Positions 1 through 11,044 of a stretch of 64,000 nt of DNA are shown piece after piece. Within the stretch, counting starts at the first letter, position 1, and each line of letters starts with the position of its first letter. The stretch comes from Schistosoma mansoni (taxonomy: Eukaryota > Platyhelminthes > Trematoda > Strigeidida > Schistosomatidae), in NCBI RefSeq assembly GCF_000237925.1, contig NC_031496.1, forward strand, positions 26,529,510 to 26,593,509, given 5' to 3'. The position numbers were made by a program, and so were the translations under genes. The notes below the pieces were generated by a model. The model worked only from the letters and a program-made list of their open reading frames with translations. It searched no databases and was not told the origin of the DNA.

Positions 1-513
1 ACTCATTGTCGATACCATGAATTCAAAACAATATGCCAAACTGCGTTTGCCTAAAGTACCTCATTGAACATTAGACAGGAGTGACATCGCTTTGATAAAA
101 AATCTCGCTTATCGACATACTACTTATGGATTACCCTCTGTCATCCACTGATTAGACTTCTTTTGTTAACGATTAGTACAAAACAAGACCGCGTTCAATT
201 AAAAAATCACGTTTATCAGTTGAACCATCTCATGACACTAGAATTCCTTGTCAGGATGATGTTAATTAAATGTTTAACAAATATGAATTAAACAAATTTC
301 TTTTATATAATGAATACAAACAAGAATCTAATTCATGCTTATATGTTATGTTCTATTTTAATGTTTATTAGTTTTGTCACTGTTTAGGAAATAACTCTCA
401 ATAATTACAATAATACAATATGATTTAATTTTGATTCGATTCATATGAAACGATTCATTTTTGTACGTGTTTAATTATATCATGATAAACATTATGAAAT
501 ATACATTTTCAGA
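1..513. other. AT-rich DNA, nothing recognised
   Basis: AT-rich sequence with no reading frame, RNA gene or repeat that I can name. It ends where the T/G-rich tail of the first hammerhead SINE begins. Confidence 0.5.
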
Positions 514-843
514 AAGGAGTTTTGTGGAGATTTTAGTCATTTAATAGATGAATTCGTGAGTCAATAAGCTAAACCACCATGGAAAACCTGGAACCATTGA
601 ATGGCCGTTTCGTCCTAATATGGGATTCCTCAGGAGTGCACATCCACGATCCCGCCTCGCGGGATTCGAACCCAGGATCTTCAATCCTGTGCGCAAACGG
701 TTAACATTTAGATCCCTGAGCTGGCATCTAACGGTGTTGGTACGCACTGCTGAGGAGTCTCATACCAGGGCGAAACGGTCGTTTGGTGCTTCCAGGTTTT
801 CCATTGTGGTCTAGCATTACTTGACTCATAAATTCAACTATTA
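514..843. mobile_element. Hammerhead SINE, subfamily B, head-to-head pair
   Basis: A minus-strand element (about 514-735) is followed directly by a plus-strand half (about 738-843). The minus part has a tRNA-like head with B box GGTTCGAATCC-type sequence near 660-672. A hammerhead-like core then reads CTGAGGA...CGAAAC on the minus strand near 600-642, and the tail ends in the family motif for 'gaattcatgagtcaatt'. The plus half starts at its own CTGAGGAG core near 749 and ends in the same tail. The two tails therefore face outward as inverted ends of about 60 bases. The subfamily is defined by comparison with the copies near 7820, 9200, 9805, 11045 and 16622. Confidence 0.8.
740..796 (+). ncRNA. 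Hammerhead ribozyme-like motif (subfamily B)
   Basis: Stem I strands GCACTG and TGGTGC flank the core CTGAGGAG and CGAAAC, and a short stem III (A-U, C-G around GGTC) precedes GTT at the expected cleavage position. Stem II is weakened in this copy. The layout is that of a type I hammerhead with a tiny stem III, as known for schistosome Sm-alpha repeats. Confidence 0.6.
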
Positions 844-894
844 AAATATACATTTGTTATTTTAAATATGCTAAGAATAAATTCACTTAGTATT

Positions 895-1365
895 GTTTTT
901 TTGAATCTTCCCATCGATGCGTTAAGACTGCAACTGGTCAGTCTCTAATTGGCATATGTGCATACTGTGCGCATTGCCTCGATATAGCCTTAATTCACAA
1001 GCATTGTAAGCAAAGATGGATAGTGGCTAGCAGTGGAATCCAGTTTGACGCGCATTTCGTCCTATTTGGGACTAGTCAACTGGATGTACCTTCATCTCAG
1101 AGTTGATGTTCACTCTGGGACTCGAACCTCGCACCTTTCGCTTTATCCCCTCAGCTACTGAGCCACAAGCAAGTGGCTATCAGGACTCAACAGCTGAGTA
1201 GATAACGCGATGGCGTGTGAAGCGAAAGGTACTGGGTTCGGGTCCTAGAGTTAACATCAACTCTGAGATGCAGGTACATCCAGCTGACGAGTCCCAAATA
1301 GGACGAAACGGGCGTCCTAGATTCCGCTGCTAATCACTGTACATCTTTGCATACTATGCTAAGAA
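895..1365. mobile_element. Sm-alpha-like hammerhead SINE (subfamily A), head-to-head pair
   Basis: A minus-strand copy (about 895-1165) meets a plus-strand copy (about 1169-1365). Both have a tRNA-like head (plus B box near 1231-1241), then a spacer with 'aacatcaactctgagatg', then the hammerhead. The minus copy has a decayed core (TTGACTAG in place of CTGACGAG). The plus copy is intact. The tail of the minus copy (about 895-1015) is shared with the copies at 5915 and 10498. Confidence 0.85.
1270..1330 (+). ncRNA. Hammerhead ribozyme, Sm-alpha type
   Basis: The core CTGACGAG begins at 1284, stem II is GTCC/GGAC closed by CAAATA, CGAAAC ends at 1309, and the cleavage triplet GTC lies at 1314-1316. 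Stem I pairs the strand around 1273-1283 (ending ATCCAG) with the strand after 1316. This is the layout known for Schistosoma Sm-alpha hammerheads, which self-cleave multimeric SINE transcripts. All conserved core residues are present. Confidence 0.85.
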
Positions 1366-2034
1366 TAGTTAGAACGTCGTTGTACACAACTAGTCTTATT
1401 ATTTAAAACATAAATGTTTCCCAAATAATCGATTCTATGTTTTCCTTTTTTACACCTATTCATGTTACTTCAGTTGTATCAAAATAATACATGACAGTTA
1501 CAAATATTCTTGACGTTTCTAATACTAAGGAACAACATATTTGAATCTTTGTAGTTACCTTTATTTTTTTTAAGTACAACTGACATAAGATGAACACTTG
1601 TTTTAAGGTCATTTCAATCGTCATTCAGGAGGAACTATTCAATAATATTATGTACCTACTGTAAATTCAAACATCAATGTGTAAGATACCAATGTTTACA
1701 GTATGATTGGAAGTTGCTAACATTTTCTAAACTTTAATCAAAACTATAATCGGAAATAATATACATATGTTCTTTTCAATAGACATGTAGAAAATGTCAT
1801 TTAGATTAGTCATTTTTGAACGATTACATCTTTGATGTTTGACATGATGTTTCTGTGCTACTGTTTTGTAATGTACCTTATGTTATCAGTGATGTTATTA
1901 TTAGGTTTCCAAAAAAATAATTACTCTTTAATTATATATATACTATTCAAATAAATGAATCATTTTGTGTATTTGTTTGTATGTGATACGAAAACAGAAT
2001 AGTTAAGTGTCAACTTAATAATTTACATTGTTTA
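1366..2034. other. AT-rich DNA, nothing recognised
   Basis: No gene or named repeat seen. Confidence 0.4.
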
Positions 2035-2121
2035 GACCCAGGACAGAGTGGGTTGGAGAATGCTGGTCGGCGGCCTATGCTCCATTGGGAGTAACAGGGG
2101 TAAGTAAGTAAGTCAGTAAGT
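2035..2121 (+). mobile_element. RTE-like LINE, extreme 3' end
   Basis: The last roughly 25 codons of the LINE C-terminus ([17 protein letters not shown]) are followed by the (AAGT)n tail. The piece is heavily 5' truncated. It matches the better copies at 12308 and 15958. Confidence 0.8.
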
Positions 2122-2874
2122 AGGCTAAATTTGTTGGTTTATATAGTATATTCAACTAGTGCTAACACTCTGCATTGTTAGTTCCCATTACATTTGTGCT
2201 ATGCTGAGGAGTCCCAGAATAAGACATTCGACAATTAAAATAAACAACTTAGAAAATATGACATCATCAGGAGTCTACTATCAGTTGTCATTAAAAATAG
2301 CTTTGAACTTTATAGAATTTCCATTTATAATAAAAAAGTTCTTATTTGATCTTTCATATACATAAAACATCTTAGAATTTATTGTTCATTGTTATTTATA
2401 AGAACTTTCATCTAAATTAGAGCAAATAGTTTCACAGTATTTAAGCGCCGAATTGATGTATGACATTAAATACGAATAATATATTGTAGGGCCAGTGAAA
2501 TGTCACTGAACCCTAGCCAAATCATCCGGCAATCGGGTCACTAAATATCAAAAGGATCATCGATCTCCGTCAAGGTCAAGGACAATCAACGCGCATCAGT
2601 TATTCATACGCCATGAACTGGCCCATGTGGCAGTGGTTCTACTTTCGCTTGTATCTACTTTAACTAATATATTCCTGTAATAACGTCCTTTGTGTTGTAC
2701 AGTCTTCAGAGCATCCATGATCCCTTGGTACGTCGATGGAGCAATCCACGTAGAGTGCTGATTGCGAGGTGTGACTTCGAAGTTAGCTTATTCGTTACAC
2801 CGTTCCCGTCTAACTCGATTAGGCCTCCAATCATTCAACATAGATCATCAACGTTGATGGTCTGCAATATTTAC
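2122..2874. other. No gene seen; possible repeat from 2484
   Basis: The stretch from 2484 starts TGTAGGGCCA, and an inverted copy of the same words is found at about 4488-4500, so a dispersed repeat edge is likely. The part from 2484 leads into the hairpin at 2875. No coding support. Confidence 0.35.
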
Positions 2875-3003
2875 AAAATCTCAGTGAATGAATTTGAAAC
2901 AAATCCAACGTTTCGCCTGGCTATCTGGTCCTTGAAAATTCTTGAACCAGATCGTCAAGCGAAATGTTAGATTTACTTCAAATTCATTCGCTAAGATTTC
3001 TCA
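2875..3003. repeat. Long imperfect inverted repeat (hairpin)
   Basis: The left arm (about 2877-2937) and right arm (about 2939-3001) are reverse complements over about 60 bases with some 10 differences and almost no loop. Shared words include GAATGAATTTGAA, TTTCGC and ATCTGGT. As RNA it would form one long stem. Confidence 0.8.
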
Positions 3004-3491
3004 AATATATTCTTCCTATTTAATATCTTTATTATGATTTGTTTTATATAATTCATAAATAGACCTACATAAATGATCTCCTATTGTTTTTTTTTACGGG
3101 GTAACAAAAAACCGGGGAATGTTTAAATTTGATCTTATTATACAGTTAAACCATTTTTTTCTAATCCCCTATTCATTTTATTCTATTTATTTTTTCTAAT
3201 AATTGCATGTCTTAGAAGATTATAAACCATAAATAGAGTGAATTAAAATAATCTGATAAAATTCAATGTCAAATTTGAATAGTAGAACTTAAAGGATTCT
3301 TGTTTGAATGATACACAATTGGTTGTTTGATTTTTGATTTTTTTTTGAATAAAAAAAAAGAAAAAGAAAATTTGAAAGTTTTTATTCCTTTTTCATGATT
3401 TCTCTTTTTTTGCCTTTGGAAAAAGAAAGTAAAACTTCAACAATTTAGTAAATGATTATGAATCTTTGAAAAAAATGGATCAGAAATTTTT
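3004..3491. other. Homopolymer-rich AT DNA
   Basis: Runs of T and A (around 3088, 3332, 3351) and no reading frame of note. Confidence 0.5.
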
Positions 3492-4405
3492 GAGGATAGA
3501 AGAGTGAAATTGATTCTCACCAACAATGCCAGGATGTTTGAGATGCGCTTGTCTCTCTGTAAATGCAAATGGTTGCTTCAGGACTGGTCTGCATCAATAA
3601 CTGAACTAAGGATAGGAAGTGAAGTAGTCGTTTGGTTTCTGCCAACTTACGTCAATCATGGCAAAGACGAGATATCCATCTATCAATTAAGGAACGAGTA
3701 TACTGCACAGCAGTTCACTCTGTTCTACTTTACGGCTGTGAAACATGGCCATTAAGAGTAGAAGATACTCACAAGTTACTAGTATTTGACCACAAATGCC
3801 TTAGAAATATTGCTCGCGTCTGCTGCGATCACTGGGTAAGTAATGGTGAGTTTAGAAGCAGGGTATTAGGGAATGATGGTAAGTCAGTTGATGAGGTGAT
3901 GAATCTTCATCGACTGAGATGGTTGGGCCACGTGTTACGTATGCCTGAACACCGATTACCACGATGCGCGATGCTGACTAGTGTAGGGGATGGTTGGAAG
4001 AGAGTTAGGGGCGGCCAAACCAAGACGTGGTATCAGAGCTTGAAGTCACTAACTTCTAGCCTGAGCCATGTTGGCAGATGCAGACTACTTGGTTGGGGTT
4101 CGCGTGACTATCTTAACCAATGGTTGGAGACTCTAGGTGACATGGCTCAGAATCGATCACATTGGTGGAGGTGTATACATCCTTTGTTTTCCCTTAAACC
4201 TTGAGATTAAAATAGCTTCATATCTGTCTTTCTTCCTGTACTATATCCTTATATACAACCTTTGTTTTATACATTAACGCCGCTAAATTAACTACTTTCA
4301 TGAATTCTGTGTTCATCTTGTGCTAACGAGATATGGCAACTTGGACCAATGCATATATGTGCCTGGTCCTACGTTGTGGCTGACTGACTGACTGAAAATA
4401 ATGTT
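3492..4405 (+). pseudogene. LINE reverse transcriptase C-terminal region and 3' UTR
   Basis: The C-terminal part of a non-LTR retrotransposon polyprotein. A first piece (3504 on) carries CKWLLQDWSASITELRIGSE. A second (3632-4204) carries LLYGCETWPL, FDHKCLRNIARV, LHRLRWLGHVLRMPEHR and WLETLGDMAQNRSHWWRC, then a stop. Between the two pieces some 35 residues normally present in this family (the HFTYLGSLIS-type block) appear to be lost, with a change of frame. The 3' UTR ends in a TGAC repeat at 4379-4397. The copy is 5' truncated. The endonuclease and catalytic RT motifs are absent. The clade is probably RTE-like, judged by eye only. Confidence 0.8.
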
Positions 4406-5617
4406 CTGTTGTTTGTTTGTTTTTTCAAACAGGACAATTTATTTATATCCGATAAATAATCAATAATTTTGGTAATTAAATATTTTGGTGGCCCTACAAT
4501 ATATGAATCCAAGTAGATCGTACGAATGATTATGATCGAAATATACATGTCTCTAATCCTCGTATATTATTATCGACTTAAATCATGTTGGTGAATAACG
4601 GAATTAAATAAGTCAAATACGAGAGTAAAGTTTTGAATACATATATTTTGTACACTCATTTATCTCGACCGACAGTTAGAGGGACGAAGCTAACGAAGCA
4701 AAGAGAAGAGAGTGAAGCAAAATGATGTGTATTGGAGATGGTGTGTCAGCCAACTTGATTCAATCACGCGTGAATCGATATTTATAGTCACATAAAATAA
4801 GTAACAGGCATATGATAAGTCAGATAAGAAGTGTACATACATATACTTATATAAAAACGGTCAAAGTTGATAAGTGAATAATTAACAAGGTCAAAATGTG
4901 ACTCAAGAAGAATGGATAAATTGGCTTGTGCGAAAGCTAGAATAAACTGTGGGGGCTTAACATAACAACCAACACTATAATATACGTTACACCAAGGTAA
5001 TCCTATTCTGTAAATTTGATATTTCTTAGCTCTTAGTAATCTTGTCTGAATAATTTTGTAGTTTGTATGGATGGTTGATCTTTTTCTCAATACTCACTAG
5101 TATTACTAATTGGCGGTTGTCATTAATGAAGAATTCAAGGGTTATTTTATTAATAATCTATGATAGATTTCGCATTTTGTGCTTAACCCATTTCAATTTA
5201 TCTTTATTTATTGTGATTTCAGAAACAGTAAAGATGAAAAAGTACAATTTCGATGATGCATTGGAAAGATATAGTTTATTAAAATTGTGAGATGTAATGT
5301 TGAAATGGATTTCCAATAATATGATCACATACTTCATTGATTTAAATAGCGTTTCGGAATACTAGATAAAAGCTTCTTACCATATACTCCATGTTTCGAA
5401 ATTAGTTTCATAAGAATAGGAATTCAACTCCTATGTCTGAAGGTTAGCCATTTGATAATTTGCGCCAGCTAATTAATCTGGTATTACTTAAAAATAATAA
5501 AAGCAACCTTCATGGTAGCCTGCATAATATTTCAAAACTATAAATTAGTAATCATGTTTTTTATGATGCTTTAAGTATTATCAGAGTGGGAATTTCTGGA
5601 AATGGAACTAATTTTAA
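4406..5617. other. No gene seen; possible decayed LTR-like repeat
   Basis: Part of this stretch (about 4620-4830) resembles the LTR-like sequences at 20860 and 62325 in style (GAAGCTAACGAAGC, 'atttatagtca'), but I cannot set borders. Short open frames here have no recognisable content. Confidence 0.3.
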
Positions 5618-5735
5618 AAGTTGAATTCATGAGTCAATCTAAGTTAAGCTAGCTGCGTGGTCTAAAAGGTAAGCGTATGCGCGCGAGATCGAACGTCCTG
5701 GGTTCGAGTCTCACGTAAGGGATCGCGGATGCGAA
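5618..5735 (+). mobile_element. Hammerhead SINE subfamily B, partial
   Basis: The family tail motif (GTTGAATTCATGAGTCAA) is followed at once by a plus-strand tRNA-like head ('gtggtctaaaaggtaagcg', then a GGTTCGAGTCTC B box near 5702). The hammerhead part is missing. Confidence 0.6.
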
Positions 5736-5914
5736 CTTTAAGTATTCACAGTTATCAAAAATTTATGCTACTCGTTGTAAGAATCCTAGTAGACAGATAA
5801 AGCTTCACCCACACAGTTTCATCTATAAACTTAGTCCATATTAATAACCGATTCACGTCATTCATTAGTTTATATTTCCCTTAAAATACTCTCATTATTT
5901 TATACGTCAAACTA

Positions 5915-6155
5915 GTCCCAGAGTGAACATCAACTCTGAGATGAAGGTACATCCAGCTGACGAGTCCCAAATAGGACGAAACGCGCGTCAAACTGGATTC
6001 CACTGCTAGCCACTATCCATCTTTGCTTACAATGCTTGTGAATTAAGGCTATATCGAGGCAATGCGCACAGTATGCACATATGCCAATAAGAGACTGACC
6101 AGTTGCAGTCCTAACACATTGATGGGAAGATGCAAACAAACGATACTAAATGAAT
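5915..6155 (+). mobile_element. Sm-alpha-like hammerhead SINE (subfamily A), 5' truncated
   Basis: Spacer, intact hammerhead and the long family tail ('tagccactatccatctttgc' through 'ggaagatgcaaacaa') are present on the plus strand. The tRNA-like head is lost except for its last bases near 5915. Confidence 0.85.
5943..6005 (+). ncRNA. Hammerhead ribozyme, Sm-alpha type
   Basis: CTGACGAG begins at 5957, stem II is GTCC/GGAC, CGAAAC ends at 5982, and GTC lies at 5987-5989. ATCCAG before the core pairs with CTGGAT after the cleavage site, offset by three A residues. The core is complete. Confidence 0.85.
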
Positions 6156-6520
6156 TTAATTATAATCCATCAAAACTACAAAAGACTACTGATTGATTCA
6201 TTCGTAAGTAAAATTATGCATGATAATGATATAATAAGTTAAAATACAATATAAGGGAGTAACAAATAAATTGAAAAGCAGATAGTAGGTATCAGTGTAT
6301 ATCAAGACCTTGGGTGTATTCTCTAAGTATAATTTAAAGCAACTATATATTCATTCATTTAACAATGTGAACCATTACTAAAAAACGCTAACTATGGATG
6401 AATGTTAACACAAATATACATTTTATCTAAGGTAATCTTTTTTTCCCTAAAACCCACCTATGATTTGAATACAATCAATATATTATCTATTCCTATCTAA
6501 AAACATGTACGCTCACAAAA
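6156..6520. other. AT-rich DNA, nothing recognised
   Basis: No feature seen. Confidence 0.4.
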
Positions 6521-6834
6521 TTACTTACTTACTTAGGCCTGTTACCACTCATGCATGAGTATAGGTCGTCCATCAGCACTCTCCATCTAACTTTGTCCTG
6601 GACAATCCTTTTCAAATGTTTCTAGTTGCTATTCCTCCTTTTCATGTTTGCTTCCGATTCCCGACACAGTATATTCTTCGACCTTCCTCTTTTCTATTTC
6701 TCATCAGGACTCCAAGTTACTGCTTGCCTTGTGATGCAGTTTGATGATTTCTTCAATGGGTCTCCCATCCACTTCCAAGATCTTTTTCTAATTTCCTCAT
6801 CAGCTGGAGGTTGGTTTATCCTGACAAAGTAGGT
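6521..6834 (-). mobile_element. RTE-like LINE 3' end
   Basis: Minus-strand copy that starts with the (AAGT)n tail (CTTACTTACTTA on plus) and runs back through the C-terminal codons to the [13 protein letters not shown] region. Frames are broken. It has the same 5' truncation zone as the copies at 7235, 14797 and 39905. Confidence 0.8.
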
Positions 6835-7234
6835 TACATTTAACGACTTTTTAACTTTAGTAATAGGTAGAATTCGATTACTTAACTAAAAACAAAATAC
6901 CTATATAAAATCTAGTATTAGGCAATCTTCATTAGAAATTTTAAATAAGAGCAATTAGCTCATTGTATAATTCCTAGTAGTGTGTTTAATTCTATTCTTT
7001 CTATTTAAATAACCTTGAGAAAAATAGTCACACTCTTCAACTTCGTTGGTTGCCGGAGACCATACCACGTTGAAAGAACCGGTTTTCGTCCGTCAATTTG
7101 GTTCATAACAATAAAACCCAATATGAATTTTAGTTAGTTCAATATTGAGTTAATTTCAATTAAATAATTTTTCATTGTTCAAATTTAAAACTTTTGAATT
7201 AACATTCCATGGCGTACATACAGTATAACTATAA
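6835..7234. other. AT-rich DNA, nothing recognised
   Basis: No feature seen. Confidence 0.4.
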
Positions 7235-7552
7235 TTAGAAGGATTTGTGATACCATCAGCAAAAGCCTACTTTGGGGGACAACAAATCAGCTTCCAGCTG
7301 AAGAATAAATTAGGAGAGGACGTCGGAAATGCATAGGACACACATTGAGGAAATCATCAATTTGCATCATAAAGCAAGCACTAACTTGGAATATTGAAGC
7401 GAAACGGAAAAGAGGAAAATCGAGGAACAAACTATGTCGAGAATTAAAAGCAGACATGAAAAGTATGAATGGCAACTATGAACAACTGGAAAGGATTGCC
7501 CATGACAGGGTTGGATGTAGAATGCTGGTGAATGGCGTAAGTAAGTAAGCAG
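7235..7552 (+). mobile_element. RTE-like LINE 3' end
   Basis: Begins near 'gataccatcagcaa', encodes [17 protein letters not shown] and [16 protein letters not shown], and ends in GTAAGTAAG. The 5' truncation matches that of the copies at 14797 and 39905. Confidence 0.85.
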
Positions 7553-7814
7553 TTAGGCAAGATGTTACTTATGATGCATAAAGACAAACATAAAAACTGA
7601 GTTTTCCACCTATCAGATGACAGATTGGTTAGAAAAATAAAAACTCCTGACAAGTTACAAAATGGCATCAAGAACTAGACGACTTTTCAACATGCCGCTT
7701 TATTTGTGTTTGATATCAAGATAACATTTACCTAAATATTTGTAATATTTTGAATAGTTAAGCCGATAATCTTAGCGGCGTTTTGTTATGTAATATTTAA
7801 TTGACATTTATCTT

Positions 7815-8116
7815 TTTTTGATAGTTGAACTCATGAGTCAATTAAAGCTAAGCCATAATGGAAAAGCTGGAAGCACTGAAGGCCGCTTCGTTCTAGTATG
7901 GGACTCCTCAGCAGTGCGCATCCACGATCCCACCTTACGAGATTCGAACCAGGGACATATCAGTTTTTCGCGCGAACACTTAACCCCTAGACCACTGAGC
8001 CGGCATGCAACGTTGTTAGTGTCTAGCTTCAACTAGGAAGAAGCGATCGCACAGTGCTCCCAGGTTTTCTATTGTGGTCTAGCTTTAATTGACTCATGAA
8101 TCCAACTATTAAAAGA
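7815..8116. mobile_element. Hammerhead SINE subfamily B, inverted ends
   Basis: A minus-strand element (tail 7822-7880, hammerhead-like core about 7871-7920, tRNA-like head about 7930-8010) is followed by a plus-strand tail (about 8053-8116). The two tails are near-perfect inverted copies. The core has CGAAGC where CGAAAC is needed, so cleavage is doubtful. Confidence 0.8.
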
Positions 8117-8926
8117 ATTACTATTATATCTACAAAACCCTCTCTGATTTATCTTTTTATTGAAATATTTGTACACATAAGGTAGTATCACGCGTTTTAA
8201 ATCCATTTGATGTCATCTAAATGACAAAAATAAAAAAGCAGAAAATAAAGTGAATGGACTCTAAAGATCTTTGAATTAGAGAATTCGACGAAAAATAAAT
8301 AAAGCAGAAATCCATGATAAACAGTGGTGATTTGCCTACCGAAAGAATATCGTTTCAAAATGTCTGATATTTAGTGAATAAAGGAAGATTAAACGGTAGT
8401 TGATACTGTTTATCCCAATAGCAAATAAATGAAGAAGGAAATTAATTCAAACCTCACACAGTAAGTAACAAATATTTTCATAAATTAGAAAGTATAAGGA
8501 ATGGCAGTAACCTACAGTAAAATATTCAGGGATTCAGTGGAGTCAGTAATGAAAGCAAGCATTGGAGGGGCAGACCAAAGTGGATGGAAAATATGTATGA
8601 TGAGTACAAATTTTGAAATTACTAGCAATTCATTGATTTCCATTTGTTAAAAAATGTGTACGTATGTGATGTATTTCTTCATTGAATAGTGACATTTGAG
8701 AGGTAAACCCCCTTAGACTTCTAATGTTTACTCAACTAAACCGTTTGATTTACAAAATTGCTCTTGGTAAAATAAGGACTTTCTTTATTGTCTCATTACA
8801 ATCGAATCCGTAAAACATTTTACCTCGATATCGTGCAAACAAGCAAGGTTACTTGAGAAACTCAATCAGTTTGTTTAATCATAGTAATTATTCAACCACA
8901 GTTGAATTAACTATTCATATCATTAT
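8117..8926. other. AT-rich DNA, nothing recognised
   Basis: No gene or named repeat seen. Confidence 0.4.
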
Positions 8927-9095
8927 AAGCAGAGATGGTTGATAATTAGCGATGAAATCCAGAACACACGTTTCTTCCTATTTTAGGACTCGTGAGTTAG
9001 ATACTCCCGCACTCCACAGTTGATGTTCAATCTGGAACTCAAACCTAGAACCATTCGCTTCAAACACCATTACGTTATACATTTGTTGCTAGATG
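8927..9095 (-). mobile_element. Sm-alpha-like SINE (subfamily A), decayed
   Basis: Minus-strand copy with the order tail, hammerhead relic, 'caactg' spacer and tRNA-like head. The core is degraded beyond likely activity. Confidence 0.65.
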
Positions 9096-9197
9096 AAGCA
9101 ATCAGTCAAGAAATCACATTTGAATATTAATACTTGCTTTACCTGACGGTACACTTTGTATAACTATGTCATCTATCTATACTTATAAATAAAATTT

Positions 9198-9375
9198 GTC
9201 TATCGGTTAAGTGCTCTGGCGCGAGACTGGTAGGTCCTTGGTTCGAATCACGTGAGGCGAGGTCGTGGATGCACACTACTGAGGAGTCCCACAATAGGAC
9301 GAAACGGCCTTCCAGTGCTTCCAGGTTTTCCCTGATGGTCTAGCTTCAATTGTCGCTTCTTAACAATTGAATCAA
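9198..9375 (+). mobile_element. Hammerhead SINE subfamily B
   Basis: Plus-strand tRNA-like head ('ctatcggttaagtgctctggc', B box GGTTCGAATCA near 9239), hammerhead and tail. Confidence 0.8.
9268..9322 (+). ncRNA. Hammerhead ribozyme-like motif (subfamily B)
   Basis: CTGAGGAG begins at 9279, stem II is GTCC/GGAC, and CGAAAC ends at 9305. CAGTGC follows the expected cleavage site, but its stem I partner is partly changed. Confidence 0.65.
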
Positions 9376-9804
9376 AAACTTATTATTTCTTTCACTTGTA
9401 TCGATGTCAGAATTCAAAAATGACTTAATTTTTGATTAGAGATTATACTCTATATCATTGACATACAATAAATGCAACAAACATAATTAAACAATTTCAC
9501 TTGATTTGTTTCTATGTAATTTATTTTTGTTACTATACTAATCAATTCTTGTTTGTAATGAGAAAGTTTTCTTCTTTTTTTGACAACCAAATCAATTTCA
9601 ATTTTACTTCATTTAAATACAAAATAAATTATTAATGGTGGAGGTAGGTTCTTTTAATATGTTCACAAAAATTATTGTCAAAAACATTCACCTTTTGTTT
9701 GTTTGTTTATTAGTTTTGCTTGAATTAAATAGTTTTGAATAACAGTGAAATTTGATTTGAAAAAAAAACTTCTCGAATGAATGAATGAATTGACCAATAT
9801 ATCA
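9376..9804. other. AT-rich DNA, nothing recognised
   Basis: No feature seen. Confidence 0.4.
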
Positions 9805-10212
9805 AAAGGAATTCTGTTGAGATTTTAGTAATTTTATAGTTGAATTCATAGGTTTATTAAAGGTAGACCACAATGGGAAACCTGGAAGCATTGGAAGGTG
9901 GTTTCGTTCTAGTTTAGGACTCCTTAGCAGTGCACATCCATGATCCAGCCTCTTGAGATTCGAACCCAGGACCTATCAGTCTCTCTAGCGAGCGATTGAA
10001 ATTGGACATTTACACCGTTGGGTGCCGGCTCAGTGGTCTAGATGTTAAGCGTTCGCTCACAAGACTGATAAGTCCTGGGTTCGAACCCCGCGAGGCGGGA
10101 TCGTGGATGCGCAGTGCAAAGGGGTCCTACACTAGGACGAAACGGCCGTTCAATGCTTCCAGGTTTTCCATTGTGGTCTAGCTTTAATTGATTCATAAAT
10201 TCACCTATAAAA
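9805..10212. mobile_element. Hammerhead SINE subfamily B, complete head-to-head pair
   Basis: A minus copy (about 9815-9995) abuts a plus copy (about 10000-10212). The plus copy has the full tRNA-like head from 10021 (GCCGGCTCAGTGGTCTAG, B box GGTTCGAACCC near 10079). Both hammerheads are altered: CTAAGGAG on minus and CAAAGGGG on plus. The outward tails are inverted repeats of about 60 bases. Confidence 0.8.
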
Positions 10213-10309
10213 TGACCAATATACGTTTAGATGAAACAAATGGATGTTTATTTCTGCATTGTTATTATACTTCATTTGATAAGCTATGATCACTTTAATT
10301 CATTTTTGT

Positions 10310-10420
10310 ACTGTTTGTCTGAATAATATTTCCACTGATATTGAAGACTGCAATTGATCAGTCTTTTATTGGCATACTGTATAGGTTGCCTCGATATTGT
10401 CTTAAGTCATTGATAGCTAC
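10310..10420 (-). mobile_element. Subfamily A SINE tail fragment
   Basis: Matches the tail of the Sm-alpha-like copies ('gactgcaattgatcagtc', 'ttgcctcgatatt'). No head or ribozyme. Confidence 0.6.
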
Positions 10421-10497
10421 CATAAATATTCACTTATGATCACTTTAATTAAAACAAAGATTGTTAAAGAATGAAGAAAACAGATAAAATAATTCAC

Positions 10498-10815
10498 TTA
10501 GCATTGTTTGTTTGAATCTTCCTATTGATGTTTAGGACTGCAACTGGTCAGTCTCTAATTGGTATATGTACAGTGGGAAGACTCAAACAACCAATACTAA
10601 GTGACTTTAAACTTCACCCCATTGCACAAGCAAGTGACTATCAGGATTCAGTAGCTGAGTGGATAACGCGATGACGTTTGAAGCGAAAGGTACTTGGTTT
10701 GAGTCCCAGAGTGAACATCAACTCTGAGATGCAGGTACATCCAGCTGACGAGTCCCAAATAGAACGAAACGTGCGTCGTGTATTCCACTGCTAGCCACTA
10801 TCCATCTTTGCTTAG
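10498..10815. mobile_element. Sm-alpha-like hammerhead SINE (subfamily A), head-to-head
   Basis: A minus tail (10498-10568) is followed by a plus element (about 10570-10815) with tRNA-like head, spacer, hammerhead and short tail. The plus element is again preceded by an inverted piece of the family. Confidence 0.8.
10731..10792 (+). ncRNA. Hammerhead ribozyme, Sm-alpha type
   Basis: CTGACGAG begins at 10744, stem II is GTCC/GAAC (one weakened pair), CGAAAC follows, and GTC lies at 10775-10777. The core is complete. Confidence 0.8.
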
Positions 10816-11044
10816 ATAAAATAATTGTTATTATTGAGTAAAAGTGGGAAACGTTTAATTATTCCCAGTGATTAAGAATAATATTAGGAATCTTAGTATG
10901 TTGTAAGTTCAACCATTTTTGAATTTCTAATACTACTGAAATCCATTTAAAATATTACTTATTATTATGTATATATCTATGTTTTTCTTGTAAGAAAGTA
11001 AAGTACTCATTTAACCACAATAAAAAATTCAGAAACAAATTATT

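Noticed and set aside
10021-10092. tRNA-like heads of the hammerhead SINEs as tRNA genes
   Set aside because: They have A/B-box-like sequence and partial cloverleaf features, but acceptor and anticodon arms do not fold cleanly, and each copy leads straight into the SINE body.
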